From Paenarthrobacter aurescens (GTDB lineage: Bacteria; Actinomycetota; Actinomycetes; Actinomycetales; Micrococcaceae): a stretch of 64,000 nt of DNA. Shown in pieces: positions 33,592 to 41,428 of the stretch (positions within the stretch are counted from its first letter, which is position 1; the number at the start of each line of letters is the position of its first letter). The position numbers were made by a program, and so were the translations under genes. Where the stretch lies: assembly GCF_025421775.1 (NCBI RefSeq), contig NZ_JAOEFX010000010.1:124001-188000 (forward strand), written 5' to 3'. The notes under the pieces are model-generated. The model was not told the DNA's origin, did no database searches, and saw only the letters and a program-made list of their open reading frames with translations.

Positions 33592-34749
33592 TTAGCTTGC
33601 GAGCCAAACGTCCGGGCCGAACACTTCGTAGTGAATCCTGGTGGCCGGAATGCCGGCTTCGATGGCTTCGTCGCGGATCTTCTTCATGAAGGGGAGGGGT
33701 CCACAAAGATAAAGCGAAGCGTCGGCGGGCAGGTCCACTTCCCGCAGCGACATAAACCCGCCGTTGGTTCCGGGTTGCGGCGTTTCCAGCCATAGCTGCA
33801 GTTGGGCGTTTATTTTCGCGGCGTCCGCTGTCATCTGGCCGCTCAGTGCCCAGTTGTCCATGGCCTTTTCGGCATGGAAGACCATGACCTGACGATCCGT
33901 ACCAGCATCCGCGAGGGACCGCAGGATCGATGCTGTGGGAGTGCAGCCGATACCTGCGGATGCCAGGATGACGGGGCCATCGCCGTCGTTCAGTGAGATT
34001 TCGCCGTAAGGGTTGGAGATCTCCAGGATGTCGCCAGGTTCGACGCCGGCATGCAAGGCGGTGGACACCTCGCCGCCGTCGTTCAGCTTGGTGGTGAAGG
34101 TCCGGTTGGTGCCGGTGTCACCGGAGAGTGAATACTGGCGTACCTGGCGCAAACCGTCGCTGAGCCGAACCTTGACGCTAACGTATTGGCCGGGTTTTGC
34201 TGCCGTTACCGGGGTGTCATCTGCTGGTTCCAAGGTAAATGTCATTGCATCCGTGCCTGCTGGTTCCTTGGTCGTTACGCGCCACGGCATCCACATTTTG
34301 TCGTTGGCCTGGGATGCATAGAGGTCCTTCTCAAGCGTGATCAGGGCATCGGCCATGAGCCAGTAAACCTCTGTCCATGCTTCGGCGATCTCCGGAGTGA
34401 TGACTTCGGCCAAGTCTGCCGCGATAGCTGCGAACAAGTGCTCGTAGACCACCCCGTACTGATCTTCTGTGATCCCGAGGGAGGCGTGCTTGTGCGCGAT
34501 GCGTGAGAGGACTGTCTCCGGGAGGGTGTCCGGGTTGCTGATGAGGTGGGACGCGAAGGCCGCAATGCTCCCGGCAAGTGCCCGCTGCTGATCGCCGGAA
34601 CGCTGGTTGGAACGGCTGAAGAGCCCATCGAGCAGCCCGGGGTGGGCCGCGAAAAGTCGGTTGTAGAAGTCGACGGTGATGGCGCCGATTCGTGCGCCTA
34701 CCAAAGGCAGTGTTGCTTCGATGATGGGGCGGGACTTTTCCGAGAGCAT
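33592..34749 (-). CDS. hmp: Flavohemoprotein, nitric oxide dioxygenase
   Basis: The 385-residue protein starts at the ATG at 34749 with AGGAG five bases upstream. It has a globin domain (residues 1-135; proximal His88 in HKHASLGITEDQY), an FAD domain (about 150-250; RQYSLSGD) and an NAD domain (about 260-380; GIGCTPTASILRSL, ending FGPDVW). It converts nitric oxide to nitrate with oxygen and NAD(P)H. An NsrR-like inverted repeat lies upstream and the NsrR gene is adjacent, so nitric-oxide induction is expected. Confidence 0.95.
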   Translation of the reverse strand: MLSEKSRPIIEATLPLVGARIGAITVDFYNRLFAAHPGLLDGLFSRSNQRSGDQQRALAGSIAAFASHLISNPDTLPETVLSRIAHKHASLGITEDQYGVVYEHLFAAIAADLAEVITPEIAEAWTEVYWLMADALITLEKDLYASQANDKMWMPWRVTTKEPAGTDAMTFTLEPADDTPVTAAKPGQYVSVKVRLSDGLRQVRQYSLSGDTGTNRTFTTKLNDGGEVSTALHAGVEPGDILEISNPYGEISLNDGDGPVILASAGIGCTPTASILRSLADAGTDRQVMVFHAEKAMDNWALSGQMTADAAKINAQLQLWLETPQPGTNGGFMSLREVDLPADASLYLCGPLPFMKKIRDEAIEAGIPATRIHYEVFGPDVWLAS

Positions 34750-34790
34750 GGTTCTCCTGGTACTAGGGGCCGGACTTGCTGGCCGAACAT

Positions 34791-34811
34791 ATAGGCATTT
34801 GAGATGCGTAT
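34791..34811. promoter_or_regulatory. NsrR-like operator upstream of hmp
   Basis: ATAGGCAT-TTGAG-ATGCGTAT pairs seven of eight bases around five. It resembles NsrR sites, which contain GCAT and ATGC half-sites around a short centre. It is 42 bases upstream of the hmp start. Confidence 0.65.
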
Positions 34812-34825
34812 ATTTATATCCCAAG

Positions 34826-34842
34826 TTCTACACTGCGTAGAA
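34826..34842. promoter_or_regulatory. Second inverted repeat in the hmp promoter region
   Basis: TTCTAC-ACTGC-GTAGAA has perfect six-base arms around five bases. It lies 14 bases from the NsrR-like repeat on the far side from hmp. It may bind a second regulator. Confidence 0.4.
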
Positions 34843-34948
34843 GAGTTGTGCAAACTAAGGGACTCCCGGCTGGGCATGCCGATTCGGGGGAGCTTGTGCG
34901 AGCCGACGTGGAGGGACCTTTAGGGGCAGGAGTCGCCAGCCGTAGCGG

Positions 34949-35419
34949 TCACTGTGCCTTTGCTGGTGTCCTGAACTCCGGCCGCAGCCCGATGGACTGG
35001 AACACCGGGTTCATCTGGCGTGCATGGGGGAGCGCGGCGATAACCACGGAATCTAGTTCGGTGTAGAAGGCTTCCCGCGCTCGGTTCATCGCATGTCGCA
35101 GGCCGCACTCATTGATGAGTGGGCAGTTCTTTGTGGGGGATTGGCACTCCGCTGGATCCTGGCGGCTGTCCAAGTGTCGAAGGACTTCCCCTACCGTGGC
35201 CCTGCGCCCGGATTCGTTGAGCCGGGAACCGCCGAGCCGTCCCCGTTCAACATCGATGTAACCCAGCGCACGCAAGCGGACCATTGCCTTGCTGACGTGG
35301 TTGTAGGGCGTTCCCACAGCATCGGCCACCGCTTGCGTGGTCAGCAGTGTGCCTTCGGGAGCCGCAGCCAAAACCATGATGGCGCGGAGGCTGACGTCTG
35401 CGAACGCGTTGATTTTCAT
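34949..35419 (-). CDS. nsrR: Rrf2 family nitric-oxide-sensing repressor
   Basis: The 156-residue protein has an Rrf2 winged helix (about 1-75; LLTTQAVADAVGTPYNHVSKAMVRLRALGYIDVERGRLGG) and three Cys at 92, 99 and 105, the NsrR iron-sulfur cluster spacing. It reads toward hmp, 200 bases away, and an NsrR-like repeat lies in the hmp promoter. Nitric oxide on the cluster should relieve repression of hmp. Confidence 0.92.
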   Translation of the reverse strand: MKINAFADVSLRAIMVLAAAPEGTLLTTQAVADAVGTPYNHVSKAMVRLRALGYIDVERGRLGGSRLNESGRRATVGEVLRHLDSRQDPAECQSPTKNCPLINECGLRHAMNRAREAFYTELDSVVIAALPHARQMNPVFQSIGLRPEFRTPAKAQ

Positions 35420-35441
35420 GGGATCAGCTCACGGGTAAGGT

Positions 35442-35897
35442 CTAGTCCACCCAGACGGATGGTTCGTGGGTATCGGGCTCCATGGCGCTAAACGCGAAAC
35501 CATCCGCTGTGGGAGTGTAAGGAATGATGGCTGCCAGGACGTCGCCGTCCCGGTGCTCTGCTGCGCCGTAGATGCCGTCAGAACCGTGGTCCGGCAGGCT
35601 GACGTCACTGACGACTGCCACGGCCCGGAAATCATCACGGCCCTGGCGGAGCAATTCCTGGATGTCAGTCAGCATTTGCCCGGCATCCACATCGCCGTTC
35701 TCGTCCGGCTCGCCGGGGGCAATCATCACTATCCGTAGCTCGCCAGCGTTGGACAGCGTCACGCCGAACGGGAAGAAGCCACCATTCTGCTGGATGTGCT
35801 CCTGGGCTGTCCCAAGCGCAGTACCCAGGGTTTCGCGGAGTTCGCGATCCTGGACTGCTTCGCCTGAACGATCATCGCTGGAGGGCTGTTCGCTCAT
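35442..35897 (-). CDS. Conserved small protein of unknown function
   Basis: The 151-residue acidic protein starts at the ATG at 35897 (MSEQPSSDD), with GGGACAGG upstream. The region GGFFPFGVTLSNAGELRIV (about 39-57) and the end PTADGFAFSAMEPDTHEPSVW suggest a compact alpha/beta domain that I cannot name. There is no signal peptide or helix for a membrane. It begins eight bases after the manB stop, so the two are probably cotranscribed; it ends 22 bases before nsrR begins on the same strand. Confidence 0.75.
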   Translation of the reverse strand: MSEQPSSDDRSGEAVQDRELRETLGTALGTAQEHIQQNGGFFPFGVTLSNAGELRIVMIAPGEPDENGDVDAGQMLTDIQELLRQGRDDFRAVAVVSDVSLPDHGSDGIYGAAEHRDGDVLAAIIPYTPTADGFAFSAMEPDTHEPSVWVD

Positions 35898-35905
35898 GCC
35901 TGTCC

Positions 35906-37324
35906 CTACGCCCGGACCAGTGCGAGGACGCGGTCGCGGATCTTTTCCATGGTGGGTTGGTCCTTGGCTTCTGCATTCAGACGCAGGAAGGGTTCGGTGT
36001 TGGACGGGCGCAGGTTGAACCACCAGCTGCCGTCCTTGGCAGTGAACGTGCTGCCGTCCATGTGGTCGATGTCGATGTCTTCGGTCTCGAAATCGACGCG
36101 TACGCGCTCGACTGCGCCGGCCTTGTCTTCGATTTCGGAGTTGATCTCCCCTGACGAGACATAGGGCTCGTACTGGCGGCCGAGCTCGGACAGAGGACCG
36201 TCCTGCTCTCCGAGGGCGGCAAGGACGTGCATGGCAGCGAGCATGCCGGTGTCAGCGTTCCAGAAATCCCGGAAGTAGAAGTGGGCGGAGTGCTCCCCGC
36301 CGAACACGGCACCTTCTTCGGCCATGACAGCCTTGATGAAGGAGTGCCCCACGCGGGTCCGGACAGCACGGCCGCCATCCTTGGCTACGAGCTCAGGCAC
36401 GGCCTTGGACGTGAGGAGGTTGTGGATGATCACGGGGGTCTCTTCGCCTGCGGCCTGGGCGCGGGCGATCTCACGCCTGGCCACCATGCCGGTGATTGCG
36501 GAAGGCGAGACGGGCTGGCCCTTTTCGTCGATCACGAAGCAGCGGTCAGCGTCGCCGTCGAACGCCAGGCCAATGTCCGCGCCGTGCTTGATGACGGCAG
36601 CCTGCAGGTCCCGAAGGTTTTCCGGTTCCAGGGGATTGGCCGGGTGGTTGGGGAACGAGCCATCCAGTTCAAAGTAGAGCGGGATGATCTCGAAGGGCAG
36701 TGCCGGGAGCAGTTTGTCGCCGAGGACTGCCGGGGTGGTCAGGCCGGCCATGCCGTTGCCGGCGTCGACGACGATCTTCAGTGGGCGGGAGCCGGAAAGA
36801 TCCACCAGCTGGCGCAGGTACTCGGAGTAGTCCTTCAAGACATCGTGGACGCCGATCTCGCCGCGGGTTGCCGCGGCCGGGATGGTGCCGGAGTTCAGGT
36901 ACTGCTCGGCGAGGGCCTGGATTTCCTTGAGGCCGGACTCCGAAGAGATGGGCTGGGCACCGGCCTTGGCCATCTTGATGCCGTTGTACTCAGCCGGGTT
37001 GTGGCTTGCGGTGAACGTGGCGCCGGCGGCATTCAGGGCGCCGCATGCGTAGTAGAGCTCATCGGTGGAGATCAGGTCCAGAAGTTGGACGTTGGCACCG
37101 CGGGTAGCTGCACCGTTGGCAAAGGCCTGGCTGAACTCCGGCGATGAGGGACGCATGTCCCCACCAACAAGGACGGTCCCGCCCTCGAGGCCCAGGACGT
37201 CGATGAAGGCAGCACCCACGGCCTCGACGATTTCAGCCGTGATGGATTCACCCACGATGCCCCTGACGTCATACGCCTTGAAGGATGCCGAGAGGTCGAA
37301 TGTCTTGTTCTGCTCGCTAGTCAC
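35906..37324 (-). CDS. manB: Phosphomannomutase/phosphoglucomutase
   Basis: The 472-residue protein starts at a GTG at 37324 (VTSEQNKTFDLSASFKAYDVRG). It has the alpha-phosphohexomutase layout: the phospho-Ser loop TASHNPAEYNGIK (about 105-117), the metal loop DGDADRC (about 250-256), the sugar loop GGEHSAHFYFRD (about 335-346) and the phosphate loop RPSNTEPFLR (about 435-444). It interconverts hexose 6- and 1-phosphates for envelope glycans. The promoter region holds a perfect 12-base-arm palindrome. Confidence 0.93.
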   Translation of the reverse strand: MTSEQNKTFDLSASFKAYDVRGIVGESITAEIVEAVGAAFIDVLGLEGGTVLVGGDMRPSSPEFSQAFANGAATRGANVQLLDLISTDELYYACGALNAAGATFTASHNPAEYNGIKMAKAGAQPISSESGLKEIQALAEQYLNSGTIPAAATRGEIGVHDVLKDYSEYLRQLVDLSGSRPLKIVVDAGNGMAGLTTPAVLGDKLLPALPFEIIPLYFELDGSFPNHPANPLEPENLRDLQAAVIKHGADIGLAFDGDADRCFVIDEKGQPVSPSAITGMVARREIARAQAAGEETPVIIHNLLTSKAVPELVAKDGGRAVRTRVGHSFIKAVMAEEGAVFGGEHSAHFYFRDFWNADTGMLAAMHVLAALGEQDGPLSELGRQYEPYVSSGEINSEIEDKAGAVERVRVDFETEDIDIDHMDGSTFTAKDGSWWFNLRPSNTEPFLRLNAEAKDQPTMEKIRDRVLALVRA

Positions 37325-37371
37325 GGGCTCAATCCTACTGTGGCTCGGCAATTGGGCATGAACTGGGCAGG

Positions 37372-37404
37372 GCGCTATGTGGATAGTCACTGTCCACATA
37401 GCGC
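37372..37404. promoter_or_regulatory. Perfect long palindrome between manB and the RecQ-like gene
   Basis: GCGCTATGTGGA (37372-37383) and TCCACATAGCGC (37393-37404) are exact inverses around nine bases. It lies in the divergent promoter region, 48 bases from manB and 46 from the helicase start. It could be an operator or a cruciform/hairpin element. Confidence 0.55.
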
Positions 37405-37449
37405 GGCTTGAGGGTTATGGCTGTCAGGGTCGGCTGGAATACTGGGTTG

Positions 37450-39615
37450 ATGGCCTACAACTCCCCGAATGCTGCCGTTTCCGTGCAATCACCTACCGAA
37501 GAGCAAGCCCTGGCGTGCCTGCGGGAGCTGGTGGGGCATCCCGAAGCCCGGTTCCATGACGGCCAGTATGAAGCGATCGAGGCATTGGTTGATGCCGGCC
37601 GGCGGGCTTTGGTTGTCCAGCGAACCGGTTGGGGAAAGTCAGCCGTCTATTTCGTCGCATCGTTGCTGTTGCGTCGGCGGGGCGCCGGTCCAACGCTGAT
37701 TGTGTCGCCGTTGCTGGCTCTCATGCGTGACCAGGTAGCCGCAGCTGCCCGGGCAGGAGTGCGGGCCGTGGCCATCAACTCCGCCAACGCACTGGAGTGG
37801 GACACTGTCCTGGCCCAGTTGGCTGCGGACGAGGTCGATGTCCTTTTGGTCTCACCGGAGCGGCTCACCAACCCCTCCTTCAGGGAGAACCAGCTCCCGG
37901 AGCTCATCCGTCGAACCGGGCTCCTGGTGATTGACGAGGCCCACTGCATCTCGGACTGGGGGCACGACTTCCGGCCAGACTATCGCCGCATTGCGGACCT
38001 CATCGCGCAGCTTCCGGATTCTGTTCCTGTCCTTGCCACCACGGCAACCGCGAACTCCAGGGTGGTCCATGACATCGAGGAGCAACTCGGCGCGGGAGTG
38101 CTGACAATCCGCGGCGCACTTGGCCGTGAATCGCTGCGCCTTGGCGTCCTGACCCTGCCCGACTCCCGGGACCGGTTGGGCTGGTTGCTGACGCACCTGT
38201 CAGACATGCCCGGCAGCGGCATCATTTACACACTCACGGTCTCGGCTGCGGAGGACACTGCCCGGCTTCTCGCTGAGGCCGGACACAACGTCCTGTCATA
38301 TACAGGACGGACAGACCCCGCGGACCGGGAGCGAGCCGAACAGCTCCTCAAGGACAACGAGGTGAAGGCCCTGGTTGCCACGTCCGCCCTGGGAATGGGT
38401 TTCGACAAACCGGACCTGGGCTTTGTCATCCACCTTGGCGCGCCGTCGTCACCCGTTGCCTACTACCAGCAAGTTGGACGCGCGGGACGTGGAGCAGCCA
38501 ACGCGGACGTCTTGTTGCTTCCCGGCTCCGAGGACCGCGAGATCTGGCAGTACTTTGCCACGGCGTCCATGCCATCGGCCGAGAAAGCCGATGCCGTGCT
38601 CACTGCCCTTGGGGAGGCAGGCTCGGCCCTGTCCACGGTCGCGCTGGAAGCCCGGGTGGATCTTCGCCGGACGCCTCTGGAACTCCTTCTCAAGGTCCTG
38701 GCCGTTGACGGGGCGGTAGAACGCGTTGGGGGTGGCTGGCGGTCCACCGGAGTGCCGTGGAACTACGACGCTGAGCGCTACTCCCGCATTGCCGAGGCCC
38801 GCGTGGACGAGCAGGATTCCATGGTGATCTACCAGGACACTGCTGGATGCCGTATGGAGTACATCACCTCCGTGCTGGATGACGAAACTGCTGCCGCGTG
38901 CGGGCGCTGCGATAACTGCGCAGGCCGATGGTTCCCCACGGACGTGGCCGCCTCGGCCGCCGACGCCGCGGGACAGACCCTGCGCCGTGCCGGCATAGCC
39001 GTGGAACCGCGCCTTCAGTGGCCCAGCGGCATGGACCGGCTCGGCGTAGCGGTCAAGGGAAAGATCAAGCCGGATGAGAGCGTGTCTGAAGGCCGGATCC
39101 TGGCCAGGCTCACCGACCTCGGTTGGGGTGGGGCTCTGCGCGAGTTGTTCGCCGCTGGTGCCCCGGACCGCGCGGTGGACCCTGCAATGCTGCAGGCCTG
39201 CGTCCAGGTACTGCGCGAATGGTCAGGAGCCGAGGGCGGAACTCCGTGGAGCGGAGTCGGGCGGCCTGCGGCTGTTGTCAGCATCCCTTCACGCAGCAAG
39301 CCGCAACTCGTCGAGTCCCTGGCCCAAGGAATAGCGGGCATAGGCCGGATGCCGTACCTCGGGCAACTTCAGCCCCAGCATGGCGGGCCAACCGGAGCAC
39401 GTGGAGGAAACAGTGCCTACAGGCTGGCGGGCGTCTGGGACAGGCTTGCCGTCGGTCCCGATCTTGCCCAAGCCCTGTCGGGTACCGGAGGCCAGCCAGT
39501 GCTGTTGGTCGATGACCTCATTGACAGCCGCTGGACCATGACCGTCTCGGCCAGGGCATTGCGCCAAGCCGGGGTAGGCGCGGTCCTCCCGCTGGCGCTG
39601 GCGCAAGCGGGTTAG
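37450..39615 (+). CDS. recQ: RecQ-like ATP-dependent DNA helicase with a phosphoribosyltransferase-like C-terminus
   Basis: The protein of about 721 residues has the RecQ helicase core: motif I TGWGKSAVYF (about 65), DEAHCISDWGHDFRPDY (about 165), TATAN (about 200) and QVGRAGRG (about 345). The zinc cluster C-X20-C-X2-C-X2-C is at about 475-500 (ACGRCDNCAGRW). No HRDC domain follows. Instead residues about 600-721 resemble a ComF-type phosphoribosyltransferase, ending VLLVDDLIDSRWTMTVSARAL. The enzyme should unwind branched DNA 3' to 5'. Starts at 37408 (TTG) and 37417 (ATG) are alternatives. A close palindrome lies upstream. Confidence 0.88.
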   Translation: MAYNSPNAAVSVQSPTEEQALACLRELVGHPEARFHDGQYEAIEALVDAGRRALVVQRTGWGKSAVYFVASLLLRRRGAGPTLIVSPLLALMRDQVAAAARAGVRAVAINSANALEWDTVLAQLAADEVDVLLVSPERLTNPSFRENQLPELIRRTGLLVIDEAHCISDWGHDFRPDYRRIADLIAQLPDSVPVLATTATANSRVVHDIEEQLGAGVLTIRGALGRESLRLGVLTLPDSRDRLGWLLTHLSDMPGSGIIYTLTVSAAEDTARLLAEAGHNVLSYTGRTDPADRERAEQLLKDNEVKALVATSALGMGFDKPDLGFVIHLGAPSSPVAYYQQVGRAGRGAANADVLLLPGSEDREIWQYFATASMPSAEKADAVLTALGEAGSALSTVALEARVDLRRTPLELLLKVLAVDGAVERVGGGWRSTGVPWNYDAERYSRIAEARVDEQDSMVIYQDTAGCRMEYITSVLDDETAAACGRCDNCAGRWFPTDVAASAADAAGQTLRRAGIAVEPRLQWPSGMDRLGVAVKGKIKPDESVSEGRILARLTDLGWGGALRELFAAGAPDRAVDPAMLQACVQVLREWSGAEGGTPWSGVGRPAAVVSIPSRSKPQLVESLAQGIAGIGRMPYLGQLQPQHGGPTGARGGNSAYRLAGVWDRLAVGPDLAQALSGTGGQPVLLVDDLIDSRWTMTVSARALRQAGVGAVLPLALAQAG

Positions 39616-39665
39616 CCCCACGAGGCCGGCAGCGAGGCGGCCCGGGACCACCCGGGCAGGCCAGA

Positions 39666-39713
39666 CCGGCAGAACCGCGCCCCGGCAGAACCGCGCCCCG
39701 GTAGAACTACGTC
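39666..39713. repeat. Short tandem repeat, 16-base unit
   Basis: CCGGCAGAACCGCGCC occurs twice in tandem (39666-39697) and a diverged third copy follows (CCGGTAGAACTACG). It is in the intergenic region between the helicase and the MFS gene. Confidence 0.7.
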
Positions 39714-39803
39714 ATGTTGTGATCGCTCCCACCCTGCGTCTATAGGATCGAGCAAACAGCCTGCAGTCTGTCGCGGGCCACAGCCAGAACCTGGACCGGA
39801 GCC

Positions 39804-41237
39804 ATGAGCACAAACCCGAACAATACAGAAGTCGAAGCGGCCGACGAAACCAGCTGGCGGCCGCGCCTGGCCCTGTTGGTGGCGGCAACATTCTTCATGG
39901 AGTTTCTGGACGGGACCATCCTCACCACGGCCATTCCCAGCATCGCGTCCGATTTCCGGGTGGCACCCGCCGACATCAACATCACCATGACTGCCTACCT
40001 GGTGACGGTCGCAATGGGCATTCCATTGAGCAGCTGGCTGGCCGAGCGTTTCGGCGCCCGCAGGATCTTCTGCCTGGCGATATCGGTGTTCACCATCGCC
40101 TCGCTCTTCTGCGCCATCAGCACCGACCTCACAATGCTCACGCTCAGCCGGGTGGCGCAGGGAATGGGTGGCGCCATGATGGTTCCGGTGGGCACTCTGG
40201 TGGTGTTGCGCGGTACTCCCAAATCGGAGCTTCTCCGCGCTACCGCTTACCTGGTGTGGCCCGGCCTCCTGGCTCCGGTGCTGGCTCCAATGGTGGGCGG
40301 CGCCCTCACCACTTTCCTGTCATGGCACTGGATCTTCATCATCAACGTTCCGCTGGGATTGGCTGCCTTCATTGCCGCACTGAGGCTGGTGCCGCGCACG
40401 CAGTTCGACGGCAAGCGCCGGCTGGACTGGTTCGGCTTGCTGCTCACCACCCTGGGTGTTGGTGCCCTCGTTGTCGGCCTGGAAACCCTGGGTGGCCACG
40501 CATCGAATGTGCTGGCTGTAGCGGTGGTTACTGCAGGAGTGCTGTCTCTCGCGGGTGCTGTCTGGTGGATGAGCAAAGCGAAGGTTCCGCTGTTCAACCT
40601 CAGTGTCTTCGGCACCAGGACCTTCAGGGCAACGTCCACCGGGGGATTCATTTACCGGTTGACCATCAGTTCGGTGCCTTTCCTGTTGCCCTTGATGTTC
40701 CAGGACGGCTTTGGCTGGGACCCTTTGAAGGCGGGAGTGATGGTCGCGGCAGTGTTCGTGGGCAACATCGGGATCAAGCCGGCCACGACGCCCCTGATCC
40801 GGAGTTTCGGGTTCAAGCCGGTGCTGGTCTTTGCCTCGTTTGCATCGGCTGTGACGTTTGCGTTGTGCGCTTTCCTTGATGCCCAAACACCCGAGCCGCT
40901 CATCTTCGCGCTGCTCCTGCTCAGCGGTGCTTTCCGTTCCATCGGCTTCTCCGCATATGCCTCAGTGCAATATGCGGACATCGTCCCGGGACAGCTGCCC
41001 TCAGCCAACGCCATCTCGGCAACACTCGTCCAGTTGTCGGCTGCAGCCGGGATCGCTGTGGGTGCTTTGTTCCTGCGCCTGTTCGAAACCACAGACGTGT
41101 TTGGCCCGGATCAAGTGGCGGCCTACAAAGGTGCTTTCATCGCCATGGCCGTTCTGATGCTGATCAGCACCGTGGACAGCCTGACCCTCCACCGTCATGC
41201 GGGCGCCGAAGTCAGCGGTGGAGCGAAGCGGCGTTAA
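39804..41237 (+). CDS. MFS transporter, DHA2 (14-helix drug:H+ antiporter) type
   Basis: The 477-residue protein has about 14 hydrophobic helices from residue 25 on. The first helix carries FMEFLDGTILTTAIPSIASDF, the DHA2 motif D1, and the helix 2-3 loop has GSWLAERFGARR-like sequence (motif A: WLAERFGARRIF). The family exports drugs or metabolites using the proton gradient. A GGAGCC lies just before the ATG. No regulator is adjacent. It converges on tRNA-Ser. Confidence 0.88.
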   Translation: MSTNPNNTEVEAADETSWRPRLALLVAATFFMEFLDGTILTTAIPSIASDFRVAPADINITMTAYLVTVAMGIPLSSWLAERFGARRIFCLAISVFTIASLFCAISTDLTMLTLSRVAQGMGGAMMVPVGTLVVLRGTPKSELLRATAYLVWPGLLAPVLAPMVGGALTTFLSWHWIFIINVPLGLAAFIAALRLVPRTQFDGKRRLDWFGLLLTTLGVGALVVGLETLGGHASNVLAVAVVTAGVLSLAGAVWWMSKAKVPLFNLSVFGTRTFRATSTGGFIYRLTISSVPFLLPLMFQDGFGWDPLKAGVMVAAVFVGNIGIKPATTPLIRSFGFKPVLVFASFASAVTFALCAFLDAQTPEPLIFALLLLSGAFRSIGFSAYASVQYADIVPGQLPSANAISATLVQLSAAAGIAVGALFLRLFETTDVFGPDQVAAYKGAFIAMAVLMLISTVDSLTLHRHAGAEVSGGAKRR

Positions 41238-41245
41238 ACGCAAAA

Positions 41246-41269
41246 GGTCCCGGTTCGAAAACCGGGACC
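41246..41269 (-). terminator. Terminator of tRNA-Ser(GCT)
   Basis: GGTCCCGGTT and AACCGGGACC form a perfect ten-base stem around CGAA, seven bases past the tRNA 3' end on the minus strand, followed by TTTTG. It may also stop the convergent MFS transcript. Confidence 0.85.
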
Positions 41270-41275
41270 AATTCG

Positions 41276-41363
41276 CGGAGACGGGGGGATTTGAACCCCC
41301 GGTGGAGTTGTGCCCCACACTTCATTAGCAGTGAAGCCCATTCGGCCGCTCTGGCACGTCTCC
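41276..41363 (-). tRNA. tRNA-Ser (anticodon GCT)
   Basis: The 88-base class II tRNA has acceptor arms GGAGACG and CGTCTCC with discriminator G, anticodon loop CTGCTAA within stem TTCA/TGAA (anticodon GCT), a long variable arm GTGGGGCACAACTCCACC, and T loop TTCAAAT. CCA is not encoded. Confidence 0.95.
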
Positions 41364-41428
41364 CTTTGCTATTGCTAGCCCACCAAGGATACGCAGAACG
41401 TGCCGTCGAGCGCAAAACAGACGGACTG

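Noticed and set aside
34848..35066. 72-residue plus-strand open frame
   Set aside because: No ribosome site or family; most of it is antisense to the end of nsrR.
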